From a bacterium (GTDB lineage Bacteria > Bdellovibrionota > UBA1018): DNA of 61,103 bases. The notes beneath the pieces are model-generated. The model did not search any database, was not told where the DNA came from, and worked only from the letters and a program-made list of their open reading frames with translations. Both the position numbers and the translations under genes were made by a program. Position 1 is the first letter of the stretch, and each line of letters opens with the position of its first letter. Where the stretch lies: positions 1 to 61,103 of the forward strand of contig JAIEMT010000037.1 of the NCBI GenBank assembly GCA_019751945.1, written 5' to 3'. Shown piece by piece: positions 8,398 to 16,676 of the stretch.

Positions 8398-8856
8398 TTA
8401 GAACGCTACTTCAGCAGCGCGCTCGGACACTTCGGTAGCCACAACAAAAGGCAAGTCGGCCTGAGATGTTCTTAGCACTGACTGAAGACTTTGAAGAGCT
8501 TCTTCGCGAGACCTTCCGGGCTTCCAAGAATAGTTGAAGCCTTTTTTATTGGGGTTCTTGCTAATGCAGACATACTCGCCTTTACCCGCAAGCGAATTCA
8601 GGCCGAGAAGCATGCTGACCAAAGAAGGCGTTGCCTGTCCTGGGGCATAGTATTCGGGCTCGAAGTTGTTGAGGTCGCTCCAGGTCCTTCCGTCATCTGC
8701 GGAGGTGGTTGCAGAAATCATAACGACTTGAAAGCCGCTTTGATGCTCACGATCTTTTCTAGAAACGCTTTTTACTTTTCCGCACTGAATTATTTCAGAA
8801 GCAAACGCAGGCGTTGCGAAAAGAAGAGCGGCCAGAATTAGGCTGAGTCTCTTCAC
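8398..8856 (-). CDS. Small secreted protein, unknown function
   Basis: A 152-residue protein. The real start is the GTG at 8856, preceded by GGAG; upstream in-frame codons lie inside the next gene's region. A signal peptide ends near AFAS (residue ~20). The mature part has two Cys residues (IIQCGK and YVCISK). It starts 13 bp after the stop of the lipoprotein gene at 8870 and is probably its operon partner. No family was recognised. Confidence 0.65.
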   Translation of the reverse strand: MKRLSLILAALLFATPAFASEIIQCGKVKSVSRKDREHQSGFQVVMISATTSADDGRTWSDLNNFEPEYYAPGQATPSLVSMLLGLNSLAGKGEYVCISKNPNKKGFNYSWKPGRSREEALQSLQSVLRTSQADLPFVVATEVSERAAEVAF

Positions 8857-8869
8857 GGAACTACTCCTC

Positions 8870-9640
8870 TTACTGAGCAGTGGTCGTAACCGTAACGTTT
8901 CCCGAAGCCGTGTGGTTTTGGAACACGTTCTTGAGTGGGCAATAGAACGCCTTATACGTGGGCGTGAATGCCGTGCAAGGATACGGGAACTGACCAGTAT
9001 ATTGGTAATACTGGAGGTTCGACTGAGTTTGGCAAGCGTTGAACATATCGCAGTACAAGTCGTATCGTGCGTTTGAAACACGAATCTTGAGCGGGCCATG
9101 CAATTGGCCGATGCGATTTGAAAAATCAATGGTCGTACTGGTCGGAGCTTGCGGACAGTTGGTCGCGCCAGCAGTCGTTGCCAAGGTCGGCGTTTGTTGC
9201 GAAGCCAGCACCGTGTAGGTGGCTGGATTGCCGCTCGACGTGTCGACGACTTCGACTAAGAAGCTCACACAGTTGAAGCTGAAGTTATAACCTGTGTAAC
9301 CCGGCAAGGTGAGGTTCACGCTGCCCATGGGTTTCAGATTCACTTTCAAAAGATTGTCCGTGTTGATCGAAGCATTACCCGACGGAATTTCCGTCGTGTT
9401 CTGACCGGTCACTGCGAAACTATAAAGAAGCGAATTCGAAACCGCATCACTGGGGATTGGGCTTGGAATCGGCGTCGGAACATAGTTACCGTTGTTGGCT
9501 GGGGCTCCGCCTGCGACTGTTTCAGCCACTGTGGTTTTGCCACAAGAACTGAAAGCCACAGCCATCAAAGCCGTCATGCTGACAAGTGCAAATGCACCGA
9601 TTGAACTTCTAATTTTACTTCTACGTAATTCGGTATTCAT
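8870..9640 (-). CDS. Lipoprotein, paralogue of the 9824 gene
   Basis: A 256-residue lipoprotein with its start at 9640, where AGGAGA lies 8 bases upstream. Lipobox FSSC, then a Pro/Gly/Asn linker. The C-terminal half shares landmarks with the neighbour at 9824-10471: a TIDFSN/ILDFSG strand and an 'ARYDLYC' / 'NYDYHCYNFNLYC' cysteine segment. Several Cys suggest disulfides outside the cytoplasm. A sigma-54-type promoter lies at 9678-9696. Function unknown. Confidence 0.7.
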   Translation of the reverse strand: MNTELRRSKIRSSIGAFALVSMTALMAVAFSSCGKTTVAETVAGGAPANNGNYVPTPIPSPIPSDAVSNSLLYSFAVTGQNTTEIPSGNASINTDNLLKVNLKPMGSVNLTLPGYTGYNFSFNCVSFLVEVVDTSSGNPATYTVLASQQTPTLATTAGATNCPQAPTSTTIDFSNRIGQLHGPLKIRVSNARYDLYCDMFNACQTQSNLQYYQYTGQFPYPCTAFTPTYKAFYCPLKNVFQNHTASGNVTVTTTAQ

Positions 9641-9677
9641 GACCGAATCTCCTCTCATCACTCTGCTGAACTCTGTA

Positions 9678-9696
9678 GTTGCAAGGGTGGGGCCAA
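9678..9696 (-). promoter_or_regulatory. Sigma-54 type promoter for the 9640 gene
   Basis: On the minus strand TTGGCCCCACCCTTGCAAC has GG and GC separated by exactly 10 bases, the -24/-12 spacing of sigma-54 promoters. A TGTCT box lies just upstream, as at two other promoters in this window. Confidence 0.7.
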
Positions 9697-9823
9697 TTAG
9701 ACACACCCTTAACTAGCTTGTTTATGCGGGGATTTTTACTCTCCGCCCACTTGCTCCGGCTGGATGACCGAGCAGGTGTAAAAAACTTAGACAGGCCCTT
9801 CTTCATTCGAACCGTTTTGCAAA

Positions 9824-10471
9824 TCATTGCAGGGCCACCGTGTTGTTGGTTTGCACCTTGAGAACTCCATTCCAAGGATGCTGGTCTAAAACCTGGGTGT
9901 GCGTGCAATACAGGTTGAAGTTGTAGCAGTGGTAATCGTAGTTCGGCTTGTAGACCGTAATGGTCACCACTTGGCTGCAGTTCACGTCGTTGGCATCGCA
10001 CGAGGAATTAATTGAACCTGAGAAGTCCAAGATCGTCGTTTGTTGAGCCGTGCCGGATAGGCCGTTCTTCAGCAAGGGGGTGGCGATCTCCTGGTTGTTC
10101 ACCTTGATGTAAACAGCCAGCTTCGAATACTGAACCATGTAGCCCGTGCCTGAGATCGGACGATCTTGCATGCCCGGGGTAAAGGTCAGTTTTAATACCG
10201 TTCGAGTGGGGACCGTAAAGGTATAGGCGTTATAACCCGTGCCCTGTACGTTGAAATTAAACAATTGCTGTGTACCAACGGTGGGGTTGGTCGTGGTGGG
10301 GTTCGTAGTTCCACCGGTGCCGCCCAAAGTTCCATCTTCGTAGGTGGTACCGCCATTATTGAAAATATTGTTACCGGGTGTTCCGACGGTGCTGCCACGA
10401 ATGGCGCCACAGCTCATGGCTTGGATGCCAAAGAAGATCGCAAACACGGTTTTAATCTGACGACGGCTCAT
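9824..10471 (-). CDS. Lipoprotein, paralogue of the 8870 gene
   Basis: A 215-residue lipoprotein: signal peptide with lipobox AMSC, Gly/Thr/Asn-rich linker (residues ~25-68), then a probable beta-sandwich domain with Cys-containing strands. It is preceded by AGGAGAG and by a sigma-54-type promoter at 10536-10553. It and the downstream 8870 gene look like an old tandem duplication in which each kept its own promoter. No function recognised. Confidence 0.7.
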   Translation of the reverse strand: MSRRQIKTVFAIFFGIQAMSCGAIRGSTVGTPGNNIFNNGGTTYEDGTLGGTGGTTNPTTTNPTVGTQQLFNFNVQGTGYNAYTFTVPTRTVLKLTFTPGMQDRPISGTGYMVQYSKLAVYIKVNNQEIATPLLKNGLSGTAQQTTILDFSGSINSSCDANDVNCSQVVTITVYKPNYDYHCYNFNLYCTHTQVLDQHPWNGVLKVQTNNTVALQ

Positions 10472-10535
10472 AACTCTCTCTCCTAAAGAATCCGCTTCAG
10501 CTAAAACAACACATCACTGGATTTAGGAGAGGGTA

Positions 10536-10553
10536 GTGCAATCCTAGGGCCAA
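10536..10553 (-). promoter_or_regulatory. Sigma-54 type promoter for the 10471 gene
   Basis: On the minus strand TTGGCCCTAGGATTGCAC matches the TGGC-N8-TTGC pattern, with GG and GC 10 bases apart. TGTCA occurs on the upstream side (plus positions 10556-10560). It is about 65 bp from the start codon. Confidence 0.75.
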
Positions 10554-10770
10554 AATGACACCCCGCAGGCGGTAGTCATAAAAGTGTAATAACTTCAATG
10601 CTTTATGGATGCTGGTGAGCGGTCTGAGGAGCTGCTCCGAAAGCCCACTGAGCAGAAACTAGGCAGGCGGGTGTCGAAAACTTTTACACCCGAAATGGGG
10701 TCGAACCGGGGTTGTTTACTATTTCAATCGGATGTTATATAACACCCCGCGTAGTTACAACGAGGTGTTT
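10554..10770 (+). promoter_or_regulatory. Upstream region and promoter of the duplicated lipoprotein/barrel operon
   Basis: The best promoter is TTGTTT (10712-10717), a 17-bp spacer, and TTATAT (10735-10740). About 20 bp upstream of it, CGGGTGT (10668-10674) and ACACCCG (10686-10692) form a 25-bp inverted repeat that could be an operator. A CTGCTC/GAGCAG pair lies at about 10632-10655. Confidence 0.5.
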
Positions 10771-11649
10771 ATGGTTAGACGCGATCTGAAGATCCTCATT
10801 CTTGTCGGTATGCCCCTGGCTCTTGCAGCCTGTGCGGGCGAAGTGAAGTTCAAATCGGTTCCCAAACCAGCTGCGGAAGCATCGGGTTCGGTGTCGGTGG
10901 ATGCGGCGGGTGATCGATCCGCTGAAGCTCGAGTCGTTTTAGACGATGAAAATCGCAGACCAGAGTATCTCGAACACTACGCTTTGAAGATTCAACGAGA
11001 TACCGGCCGACGCGTGCTCGGTTTGCGCGACGTTTTTTCAGCTTATCCGGGAAAGAACCCGCTCGTTCGCGTGGAATTAAAAGATTGGCAAGACGGCTCA
11101 TCTTTCAGTGCAACCCACCTCATTACTAAGGGCGAATTTATTCGTTCGGCTTCGATCTGCAAAGGCAAGGGACAGCTTGCTTCGGGCCAGCATCAGCTCC
11201 GCTACTTTCACGAGGCTTCGATTGCTCAATTAGCAACTCTTACCCAGGGCGATGCCATTCCGGCATTTACCCTTCCTGAAAAAGTTCTCTACCGTGTTTA
11301 TTTAGAGCGCAGAAATTTGGATTGCGATTACCAAGCCATCGATAAAGATGTTCCGGACGCCTTTGCTCATATGACCGCTTCGGATCTGATTCGTTCAGAA
11401 TCAGGTTCTTATGAAGGTTGGGTCTATGAAGAGAAGGGTGTTCGCCGAATCATTCTGCTTTCCGAAGGCGTGAACTCCGTTTCGTTCAGCGTGAACGTGT
11501 TTCAAGAGTACGAAAGCGAAAGTGACAAGGTCTCTTGGACTGCCTACACCTATCAAAAGTACGGCACGCAGGCCGCTACGAGCGTAGATTCAGCTCCGGT
11601 GAAGAAGAAAAAGAAACCCACTCCGAAACCTGTTCCGGAAAAGAAATAA
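10771..11649 (+). CDS. Lipoprotein A1 of a duplicated lipoprotein/barrel pair
   Basis: A 292-residue lipoprotein, started at 10771 (GAGGTG upstream); lipobox ALAAC near residue 20. It has a Ser/Ala/Glu linker, a central domain with Cys pairs, and a Lys/Pro-rich tail (KKKKKPTPKP) that may contact peptidoglycan or polyanions. The protein at 12352 shares the layout: Asp-Arg-Ser-Ala (DRSA), 'SLSQDITSGK'-like and SASICK/SKSCRS segments, the 'SxSVNVFQEY' type end and the basic tail. It is followed after 11 bp by its barrel partner. Function unknown. Confidence 0.7.
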   Translation: MVRRDLKILILVGMPLALAACAGEVKFKSVPKPAAEASGSVSVDAAGDRSAEARVVLDDENRRPEYLEHYALKIQRDTGRRVLGLRDVFSAYPGKNPLVRVELKDWQDGSSFSATHLITKGEFIRSASICKGKGQLASGQHQLRYFHEASIAQLATLTQGDAIPAFTLPEKVLYRVYLERRNLDCDYQAIDKDVPDAFAHMTASDLIRSESGSYEGWVYEEKGVRRIILLSEGVNSVSFSVNVFQEYESESDKVSWTAYTYQKYGTQAATSVDSAPVKKKKKPTPKPVPEKK

Positions 11650-11660
11650 GGAACTGATCC

Positions 11661-12341
11661 ATGCGGTTCGTAGGAGCGAAATCCAGCCTTTTCATGCTGT
11701 GGGCGAGCGCCAGCTTTGCAGCCACGGAGAGTGGACAATCTCAAGCTCCGATCACCTACGACATGAGCAAGTTTGAAAAACCCGGGCTCAATCTTCGAAC
11801 CAACCTCTGGGTACCTGTGGTTGCGATGACACAAAATCCCGATCAGCGCGAGAGCGGATTTGGCGGGAACGTGAGTGCCGACTTCGCGCTCGACAATCGT
11901 TGGACCTTGGGCCCGACGTTCAGCTACCTGCAGCAGAAAAATAAATCGGTGAGTACGAATTTTCTATCCCAGAGCAAACTCTACGAAAGTCGCGACACCT
12001 ACATGATGGGTGCAGCTGCGAACTATTATTTTGAAGATTTGAACTCTTTAAAATCCCCATTTATTCGCGCCGAACTTTTAATGATTCTGTATCGCAAATT
12101 CAATCAGGCTGAAAATGGCGAGTTCGATGAGCGTTCTAATTCAACGCCCGGCTGGGCCACCAGCATTGTGGCGGGCTATCAATGGGGCTCAAAAAAAGGA
12201 TTCAATTACAGCATTTCTGGCGGGTTGCTTGTGACCCTCGTCGCACCTGGCGCAGATTTTCCATTTTCCACTTCGTTGAATTCCGCGAATTGGAGAAAAG
12301 TGGTTCCTTGGTTGTCCGCTGATATCGGTTGGAGATTTTAA
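11661..12341 (+). CDS. Outer-membrane barrel B1 of the duplicated pair
   Basis: A 226-residue protein with a signal peptide (ASFAA), amphipathic strands and a C-terminal Phe (ADIGWRF). It shares 'GLNLRTNLWVPVV', 'TLGP', 'GYQWG', 'VPWLSADIGWRF' with the barrel at 13182, which places the two as duplicates. Probably a small barrel working with the adjacent lipoprotein. Confidence 0.75.
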   Translation: MRFVGAKSSLFMLWASASFAATESGQSQAPITYDMSKFEKPGLNLRTNLWVPVVAMTQNPDQRESGFGGNVSADFALDNRWTLGPTFSYLQQKNKSVSTNFLSQSKLYESRDTYMMGAAANYYFEDLNSLKSPFIRAELLMILYRKFNQAENGEFDERSNSTPGWATSIVAGYQWGSKKGFNYSISGGLLVTLVAPGADFPFSTSLNSANWRKVVPWLSADIGWRF

Positions 12342-12351
12342 TAGAGGCCTT

Positions 12352-13179
12352 ATGTTGAAACAAAGTTTGAAAGTGATTCCCCTGATTCTAGTTCTCGCGT
12401 CTTGTGCTGCGGAGTTGGAGAGAAAATATCCCAACGGGAAGCCCTCTCGCGCGTCGGCAGAAATGTCGGTAGACGAACCAGATCCAGTGGAGAGTTCTCA
12501 GACGGAGCGCACTTCCGCTAAAGTCGATCGATCCGCAGAGAAATTCGAGTTGATTGCGAACTGGTATCAAGATCAGTGGAAGCAGAAGATATTGAGTTCC
12601 GCGGCTCTCGCTTCCTTTACTAAGGGAGAATACCCCTTAGTCCAAGTTCAAGTGACTCATATGACCCCTTCGGATCAATATCTCTCCCTCAGTCAGGATA
12701 TTACCTCGGGCAAGATTGAAGATTCGAAGTCTTGTCGATCTCGTCTGGGTAAAAAGAAGTGGGATGTTGGATCGTTTGAAGCGTATCCTGTGATTCCTCA
12801 ACTTTCCGTATTGAAGTCCGGTTTAGAGTTCCCAGTGTTCAGTTCAGAAGCCTATCTCACTTACATTGTAAAGACGGACGGTCAGGGAGGCTCGAGCTGC
12901 GAAAGCTATCGTAGTCAAAAAACTTCAAGCGCTTTGGATCTTATAAATGATAGCGCCAGCCGATTTCAAACGCATCAAGGTGCAGAAGGTTGGGCGACGT
13001 TCTCTGAAAACAGAGACCTGATCATTTTCTTTTCCGAAGCTTCAAAGTCCAACAGCTTTGATGTCAACATCGTTTCGAGAATCAGCAAGGACTATACGCA
13101 CCTCAGTTATACGTATCAGCTGAAGCCTGAGCCGAAGTCAGAGCCTCGGAAACCTGAAAAGAAAAGAAGGAAGCGGTAA
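12352..13179 (+). CDS. Lipoprotein A2 of the duplicated pair
   Basis: A 275-residue lipoprotein (lipobox LASC near residue 18) similar in architecture to the one at 10771, with a diverged Glu/Ser linker and a Lys/Arg/Pro-rich C-terminal tail. Cys residues at SKSCRSR and GGSSCESY match positions in A1. It lies 10 bp after barrel B1 and 2 bp before barrel B2, so the order A1-B1-A2-B2 is one operon. Confidence 0.7.
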   Translation: MLKQSLKVIPLILVLASCAAELERKYPNGKPSRASAEMSVDEPDPVESSQTERTSAKVDRSAEKFELIANWYQDQWKQKILSSAALASFTKGEYPLVQVQVTHMTPSDQYLSLSQDITSGKIEDSKSCRSRLGKKKWDVGSFEAYPVIPQLSVLKSGLEFPVFSSEAYLTYIVKTDGQGGSSCESYRSQKTSSALDLINDSASRFQTHQGAEGWATFSENRDLIIFFSEASKSNSFDVNIVSRISKDYTHLSYTYQLKPEPKSEPRKPEKKRRKR

Positions 13180-13181
13180 TC

Positions 13182-13853
13182 ATGTTGTTGAATCGTTATA
13201 AATTTGTTTTTGCGGTCCTTCTTTTAACGACCTCCAGCTTCGCTGCTGTGGAGCAGGGGCAGTCTCGATCTTCGTCGGAGGCTCAGAGTTCCTCTGAAGA
13301 GTCTGGAATTAATCTGAGAACCAATCTCTTCGTTCCCCTTCTGTCGCTTTTGAACACGTCGGGTGGTTTTGGTGGAACTCTCAGCGTCGATTTCAAACTA
13401 GACGAAAATTGGACGTTGGGACCTTCCCTCTTTCTCGGCAACACCAGCTCCACGCCCAGGTCTATGACGGCGGATACATTGAGTCCTTTGAAGAAGAGTC
13501 AAGATGACTGGTGGTTGGGCGTTGCGTCGAACTACTCCTTCAACTCCTTGAGTTCGAAGAGTGGCTCTGCCTTCATTCGTGGAGAGTTGCTCCTCACCTT
13601 GAGTCGAGAATATCTCAATAGCGCAGACGGTACATATAAGGAGAAATCTGTAGCTCGTCCCGGTTTGCTTTCTACACTGACGGCTGGTTATCAGTGGGGA
13701 CTTGGCAAAGGGCTTAATTTTAGCTTGGCAGGTGGAATCGGTTATTTCTTGGTTCAGCCTTTCACGGAGCTAAGTTTTTCAGAAAGAGTGATTAGCTCTT
13801 CCAAGACAAACGTCATTCCCTGGTTGTCAGCTGATATCGGCTGGAGATTCTAG
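13182..13853 (+). CDS. Outer-membrane barrel B2 of the duplicated pair
   Basis: A 223-residue protein with a signal peptide (SSFAA), a Ser-rich start and a C-terminal 'VIPWLSADIGWRF' nearly the same as in B1. The conserved 'GINLRTNLFVPLL' and 'GYQWG' segments support paralogy. A barrel is inferred from strand pattern and terminal Phe. Confidence 0.75.
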   Translation: MLLNRYKFVFAVLLLTTSSFAAVEQGQSRSSSEAQSSSEESGINLRTNLFVPLLSLLNTSGGFGGTLSVDFKLDENWTLGPSLFLGNTSSTPRSMTADTLSPLKKSQDDWWLGVASNYSFNSLSSKSGSAFIRGELLLTLSREYLNSADGTYKEKSVARPGLLSTLTAGYQWGLGKGLNFSLAGGIGYFLVQPFTELSFSERVISSSKTNVIPWLSADIGWRF

Positions 13854-13865
13854 TATACTGGCCCG

Positions 13866-14933
13866 ATGAAGGCCAAACTCCTCCTGATTCCGGTTGTCTT
13901 TCTTTTAACTCTCGGATGTGAGAAAAAGACCGTCACTATGACGCCTCCTCCATCTACACCCTCCGATTCCTCTGGTTCATCCAATTTTTCTAAAGAAGAC
14001 TTGTTGAAGAAGCTTACGCCTGAGCAGTATCGCTGCACGCAGGAGTCGGGCACGGAATCCCCTTTTAAAAATGCTTACTGGGATAACAAGGCTCCGGGAA
14101 TTTACGTCGACGTGGTTTCGGGCGAGCCTCTTTTTAGTTCTACCGACAAATATGATTCCGGTTCCGGTTGGCCGAGTTTTACTCAGCCGATTGAAGGAAC
14201 GGACATTCCGAAAAAAGAAGATAACAAATATGGAATGAAGCGAATCGAAGTGCGCTCGAAAAAAGCCGATTCGCATTTGGGGCATGTCTTCGATGATGGT
14301 CCTGGCCCGACGGGGCTTCGCTACTGCATTAATTCGGCGTCGTTGAAATTCATTCCAGTCGATCAGTTGGAAAAAGAAGGCTACGGCCGTTTCATGCATC
14401 TCTTTCAGAAAAAAGGGGATTCGCCCAAAGCTGTAAAAGCTGCGCATGTAGCAGTTCTCGCTGGAGGGTGCTTCTGGGGCGTGGAAGAACTCATCCGTGT
14501 CCAACCGGGCGTGATTAACACTGAAGTCGGGTACACCGGCGGGACGCTAGCCAATCCTCGCTATGAAGACGTGAAGAAAGGGAGTACTGGGCATGCCGAA
14601 GCCATTCGCGTGACCTACGATCCTCAGAAAACGAGCTACCAAGATCTGCTGCTTTTCTTTTTCAAGATCCACGATCCGACGACGTTGAATCGTCAAGGAA
14701 ATGACATTGGCACGCAGTACCGTTCGGCCATTTTTTATACCGACGACGAGCAGCGCCGCGTGGCTGAGCTGGTACGGGATCGCGTGGGCAATTCGGGAAA
14801 GTGGAAGGGCAAGATCACCACTCAGATCGTCCAAGCAGGCCCATTCTATCCCGCTGAAGAGTATCACCAGAAATACCTGAAAAAAGACCCGGGCGGCTAC
14901 ACCTGTCACTTCGTCAGAGATATTCAATTTTAA
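13866..14933 (+). CDS. msrBA: Bifunctional methionine sulfoxide reductase, MsrB-MsrA order, lipoprotein
   Basis: A 355-residue fusion that repairs oxidised methionine. After a lipobox (LTLGC, residue ~18) and a Pro/Ser linker come an MsrB domain (residues ~45-175; catalytic Cys154 in [24 protein letters not shown]) and an MsrA domain (from ~190; Cys202 in GGCFWG; GYTGG; EYHQKYL; it ends with a C-terminal-side Cys in GGYTCHF that may resolve). MsrB lacks the CxxC zinc pairs. Export as a lipoprotein means it acts on envelope proteins and needs an exported reductant. It follows the barrel operon by 12 bp and may be cotranscribed. Confidence 0.93.
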   Translation: MKAKLLLIPVVFLLTLGCEKKTVTMTPPPSTPSDSSGSSNFSKEDLLKKLTPEQYRCTQESGTESPFKNAYWDNKAPGIYVDVVSGEPLFSSTDKYDSGSGWPSFTQPIEGTDIPKKEDNKYGMKRIEVRSKKADSHLGHVFDDGPGPTGLRYCINSASLKFIPVDQLEKEGYGRFMHLFQKKGDSPKAVKAAHVAVLAGGCFWGVEELIRVQPGVINTEVGYTGGTLANPRYEDVKKGSTGHAEAIRVTYDPQKTSYQDLLLFFFKIHDPTTLNRQGNDIGTQYRSAIFYTDDEQRRVAELVRDRVGNSGKWKGKITTQIVQAGPFYPAEEYHQKYLKKDPGGYTCHFVRDIQF

Positions 14934-14956
14934 TTGAGAAGTGATAAGCTGGTTTC

Positions 14957-15742
14957 GTGCTGGAGCAAGATTTAAAAACCTATTTAGGTCTCGGTCGGTC
15001 TCTCTGGTCAACACCAGAGGCTAGCTTTACTCCTATGTTGGATGCCATCGCAGGGGCGAGCGTGGCCACCCAAGATGGAGCCGTGCTGATTGAGCGGGCG
15101 AGCACGGCTTTGCTGACCCGATCTTTAGTCGCCGGAATTGAAGCCACCGCTGATCGCGTGGCCGAACCGTTCTTTCGTCTCTCTCCTGATGAGCGCGTGT
15201 TGTTGGTGGGATTGCATCACGGCCGTTGGTCTTATTCCCGCATGAGTCGAATTTTAGGAACCGATGTGGCTGCGAGTTTGCAAGACATGCCTCGCTTGGC
15301 TTGGAAGGCCCGAATGCACCTGGCTTCACAAATTCCCGGTTTGAATTATCCCACCGGTTCTGCGCGAAACGGAATGTCTTGCCCCGACTACGATCCCGAA
15401 GATCCGTGGACGCAGCGTTTTCTCGATGAAGAATTAAGCCAGAGGGAGCGTCTTTTTTTGCAGACCCACGTGCAGGGCTGTTCAGCTTGTCAGAAAGCAT
15501 TGAACAGCTGCAGAAATCTTTATTACGCCGTAGAAAAATGGATTCCGACCGTCGCCGAATATGGCCGCGATCAGCAGATGATGAAGCGTCTCAAAACAGC
15601 TGCGCGCCAAGTTCGTCACCTTTACCATCCCCATGAAATGACGTTGGGGCAGGCGCTGGTCACTTTTACACTTCGTCCCGAGACACTGACAGCATTGGGT
15701 GTGGGCGCGTGTTTAGTCTATATTCTCAGCCGTTTTCACTAA
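14957..15742 (+). CDS. Zinc-finger anti-sigma-like membrane protein
   Basis: A 261-residue protein with a GTG start. Residues ~150-185 match a zf-HC2 anti-sigma zinc finger (FLDEELSQRE ... HVQGCSACQKAL), and a single transmembrane segment ends the protein (about 240-258). The N-terminal part resembles sigma-factor-like helical repeats ('LSPDERVLLVGLHHGRWSYSRM'), so the gene may combine a sigma region-4-like domain with the anti-sigma finger. No separate sigma-factor gene lies next to it. Its stop overlaps that of the convergent TonB-like gene by 4 bp. Confidence 0.65.
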   Translation: MLEQDLKTYLGLGRSLWSTPEASFTPMLDAIAGASVATQDGAVLIERASTALLTRSLVAGIEATADRVAEPFFRLSPDERVLLVGLHHGRWSYSRMSRILGTDVAASLQDMPRLAWKARMHLASQIPGLNYPTGSARNGMSCPDYDPEDPWTQRFLDEELSQRERLFLQTHVQGCSACQKALNSCRNLYYAVEKWIPTVAEYGRDQQMMKRLKTAARQVRHLYHPHEMTLGQALVTFTLRPETLTALGVGACLVYILSRFH

Positions 15743-16554
15743 CGGCGGCCCGTATTTAACTGAAATGAAAAGGGCACTCGAACGGTTCCGTCTGCGCCAA
15801 TGAGTTGTTTGGGTGGGTTGTGAAACTGTCCTGCTTTTCTCCAGGTGGCTTCTACGGCTTCGTCAAATTCTTTTAAGCCCGAGCTTTCTCGCCAGTTGAG
15901 CTGAAGAATATTTCCGTCTTTGTCTAGAACTGCTTCTACAATGGCTGTGTATTCGCCGGGGCGAACCGTTTCTGCCCAACGAATATTGCTGGTGTTGTAG
16001 CGAAAGATCGGAGCCATGGTTCGGTACATTCGTGCGTAGAAGGAATAGTAAACCGCTTCCTGCGTGTTGAGCAGGTTCTCTGCGCCTTCTGGTATATTCT
16101 TTTCCAAAACATCCTGGTGCTGAAGCATTTCTTGCGCTTGGCTCGGCATGCTTTGCTGCTGACTCTGGGTGCCGCTAGTGTCGTGAACCAAGGGTAAAGC
16201 GAGTCGAGACAGCACCGATTTTTTTCGAGCACCGGGAGTTTCTAATCCTCGATTGCGAGCTTGTTGTTCCCGAGCGACGGTTTGATTTCGTGCTGAGAAA
16301 AATCGAGCGTCTTTGGGTGGAACTTTTTCAGACGGCGCTTTTTCGTCGTTATCTAAAACCATCTTTTTTTGTCGCCAGCGCTGTTTCAACTTTTCGAGTG
16401 CATCGGGATCGATGGTCTGCACATTGATTTTTGGTGGGGGCGCCACTGTCTCCCACTGAGTTTTTAAACTCAGAACACCGATATGCAGAAGGAGAACAAC
16501 GGCCAGGATGATGGCCCATTTCCAGTTCTTCTGAGGTTCAGGAGTGGTGTACAT
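15739..16554 (-). CDS. TonB/AgmX-like energy transducer protein
   Basis: About 271 residues: a cytoplasmic N-terminus, one transmembrane helix (WAIILAVVLLLHIGVL), a long Gln/Lys/Pro-rich periplasmic linker, and a C-terminal TonB-type domain ('YTAIVEAVLDKDGNILQLNWRESSGLKEFDEAV', ending VRVPFSFQL). Such proteins transmit inner-membrane proton-motive energy to the outer membrane. No ExbB/ExbD genes are adjacent. I prefer the ATG at 16554; TTG at 16575 is also in frame and neither has a good ribosome-binding site. Confidence 0.75.
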   Translation of the reverse strand: MYTTPEPQKNWKWAIILAVVLLLHIGVLSLKTQWETVAPPPKINVQTIDPDALEKLKQRWRQKKMVLDNDEKAPSEKVPPKDARFFSARNQTVAREQQARNRGLETPGARKKSVLSRLALPLVHDTSGTQSQQQSMPSQAQEMLQHQDVLEKNIPEGAENLLNTQEAVYYSFYARMYRTMAPIFRYNTSNIRWAETVRPGEYTAIVEAVLDKDGNILQLNWRESSGLKEFDEAVEATWRKAGQFHNPPKQLIGADGTVRVPFSFQLNTGRR

Positions 16555-16676
16555 TGCAGTCGCGGTCACGCTCAAAACTTATCGGGCCAGGCTTTCAATT
16601 ACAATGGCTTGACTCGGTATGTCATCACTTCGATTCCCTTTTATGAAAACTCTCTATCTTCGGTTCAAATATTCCG

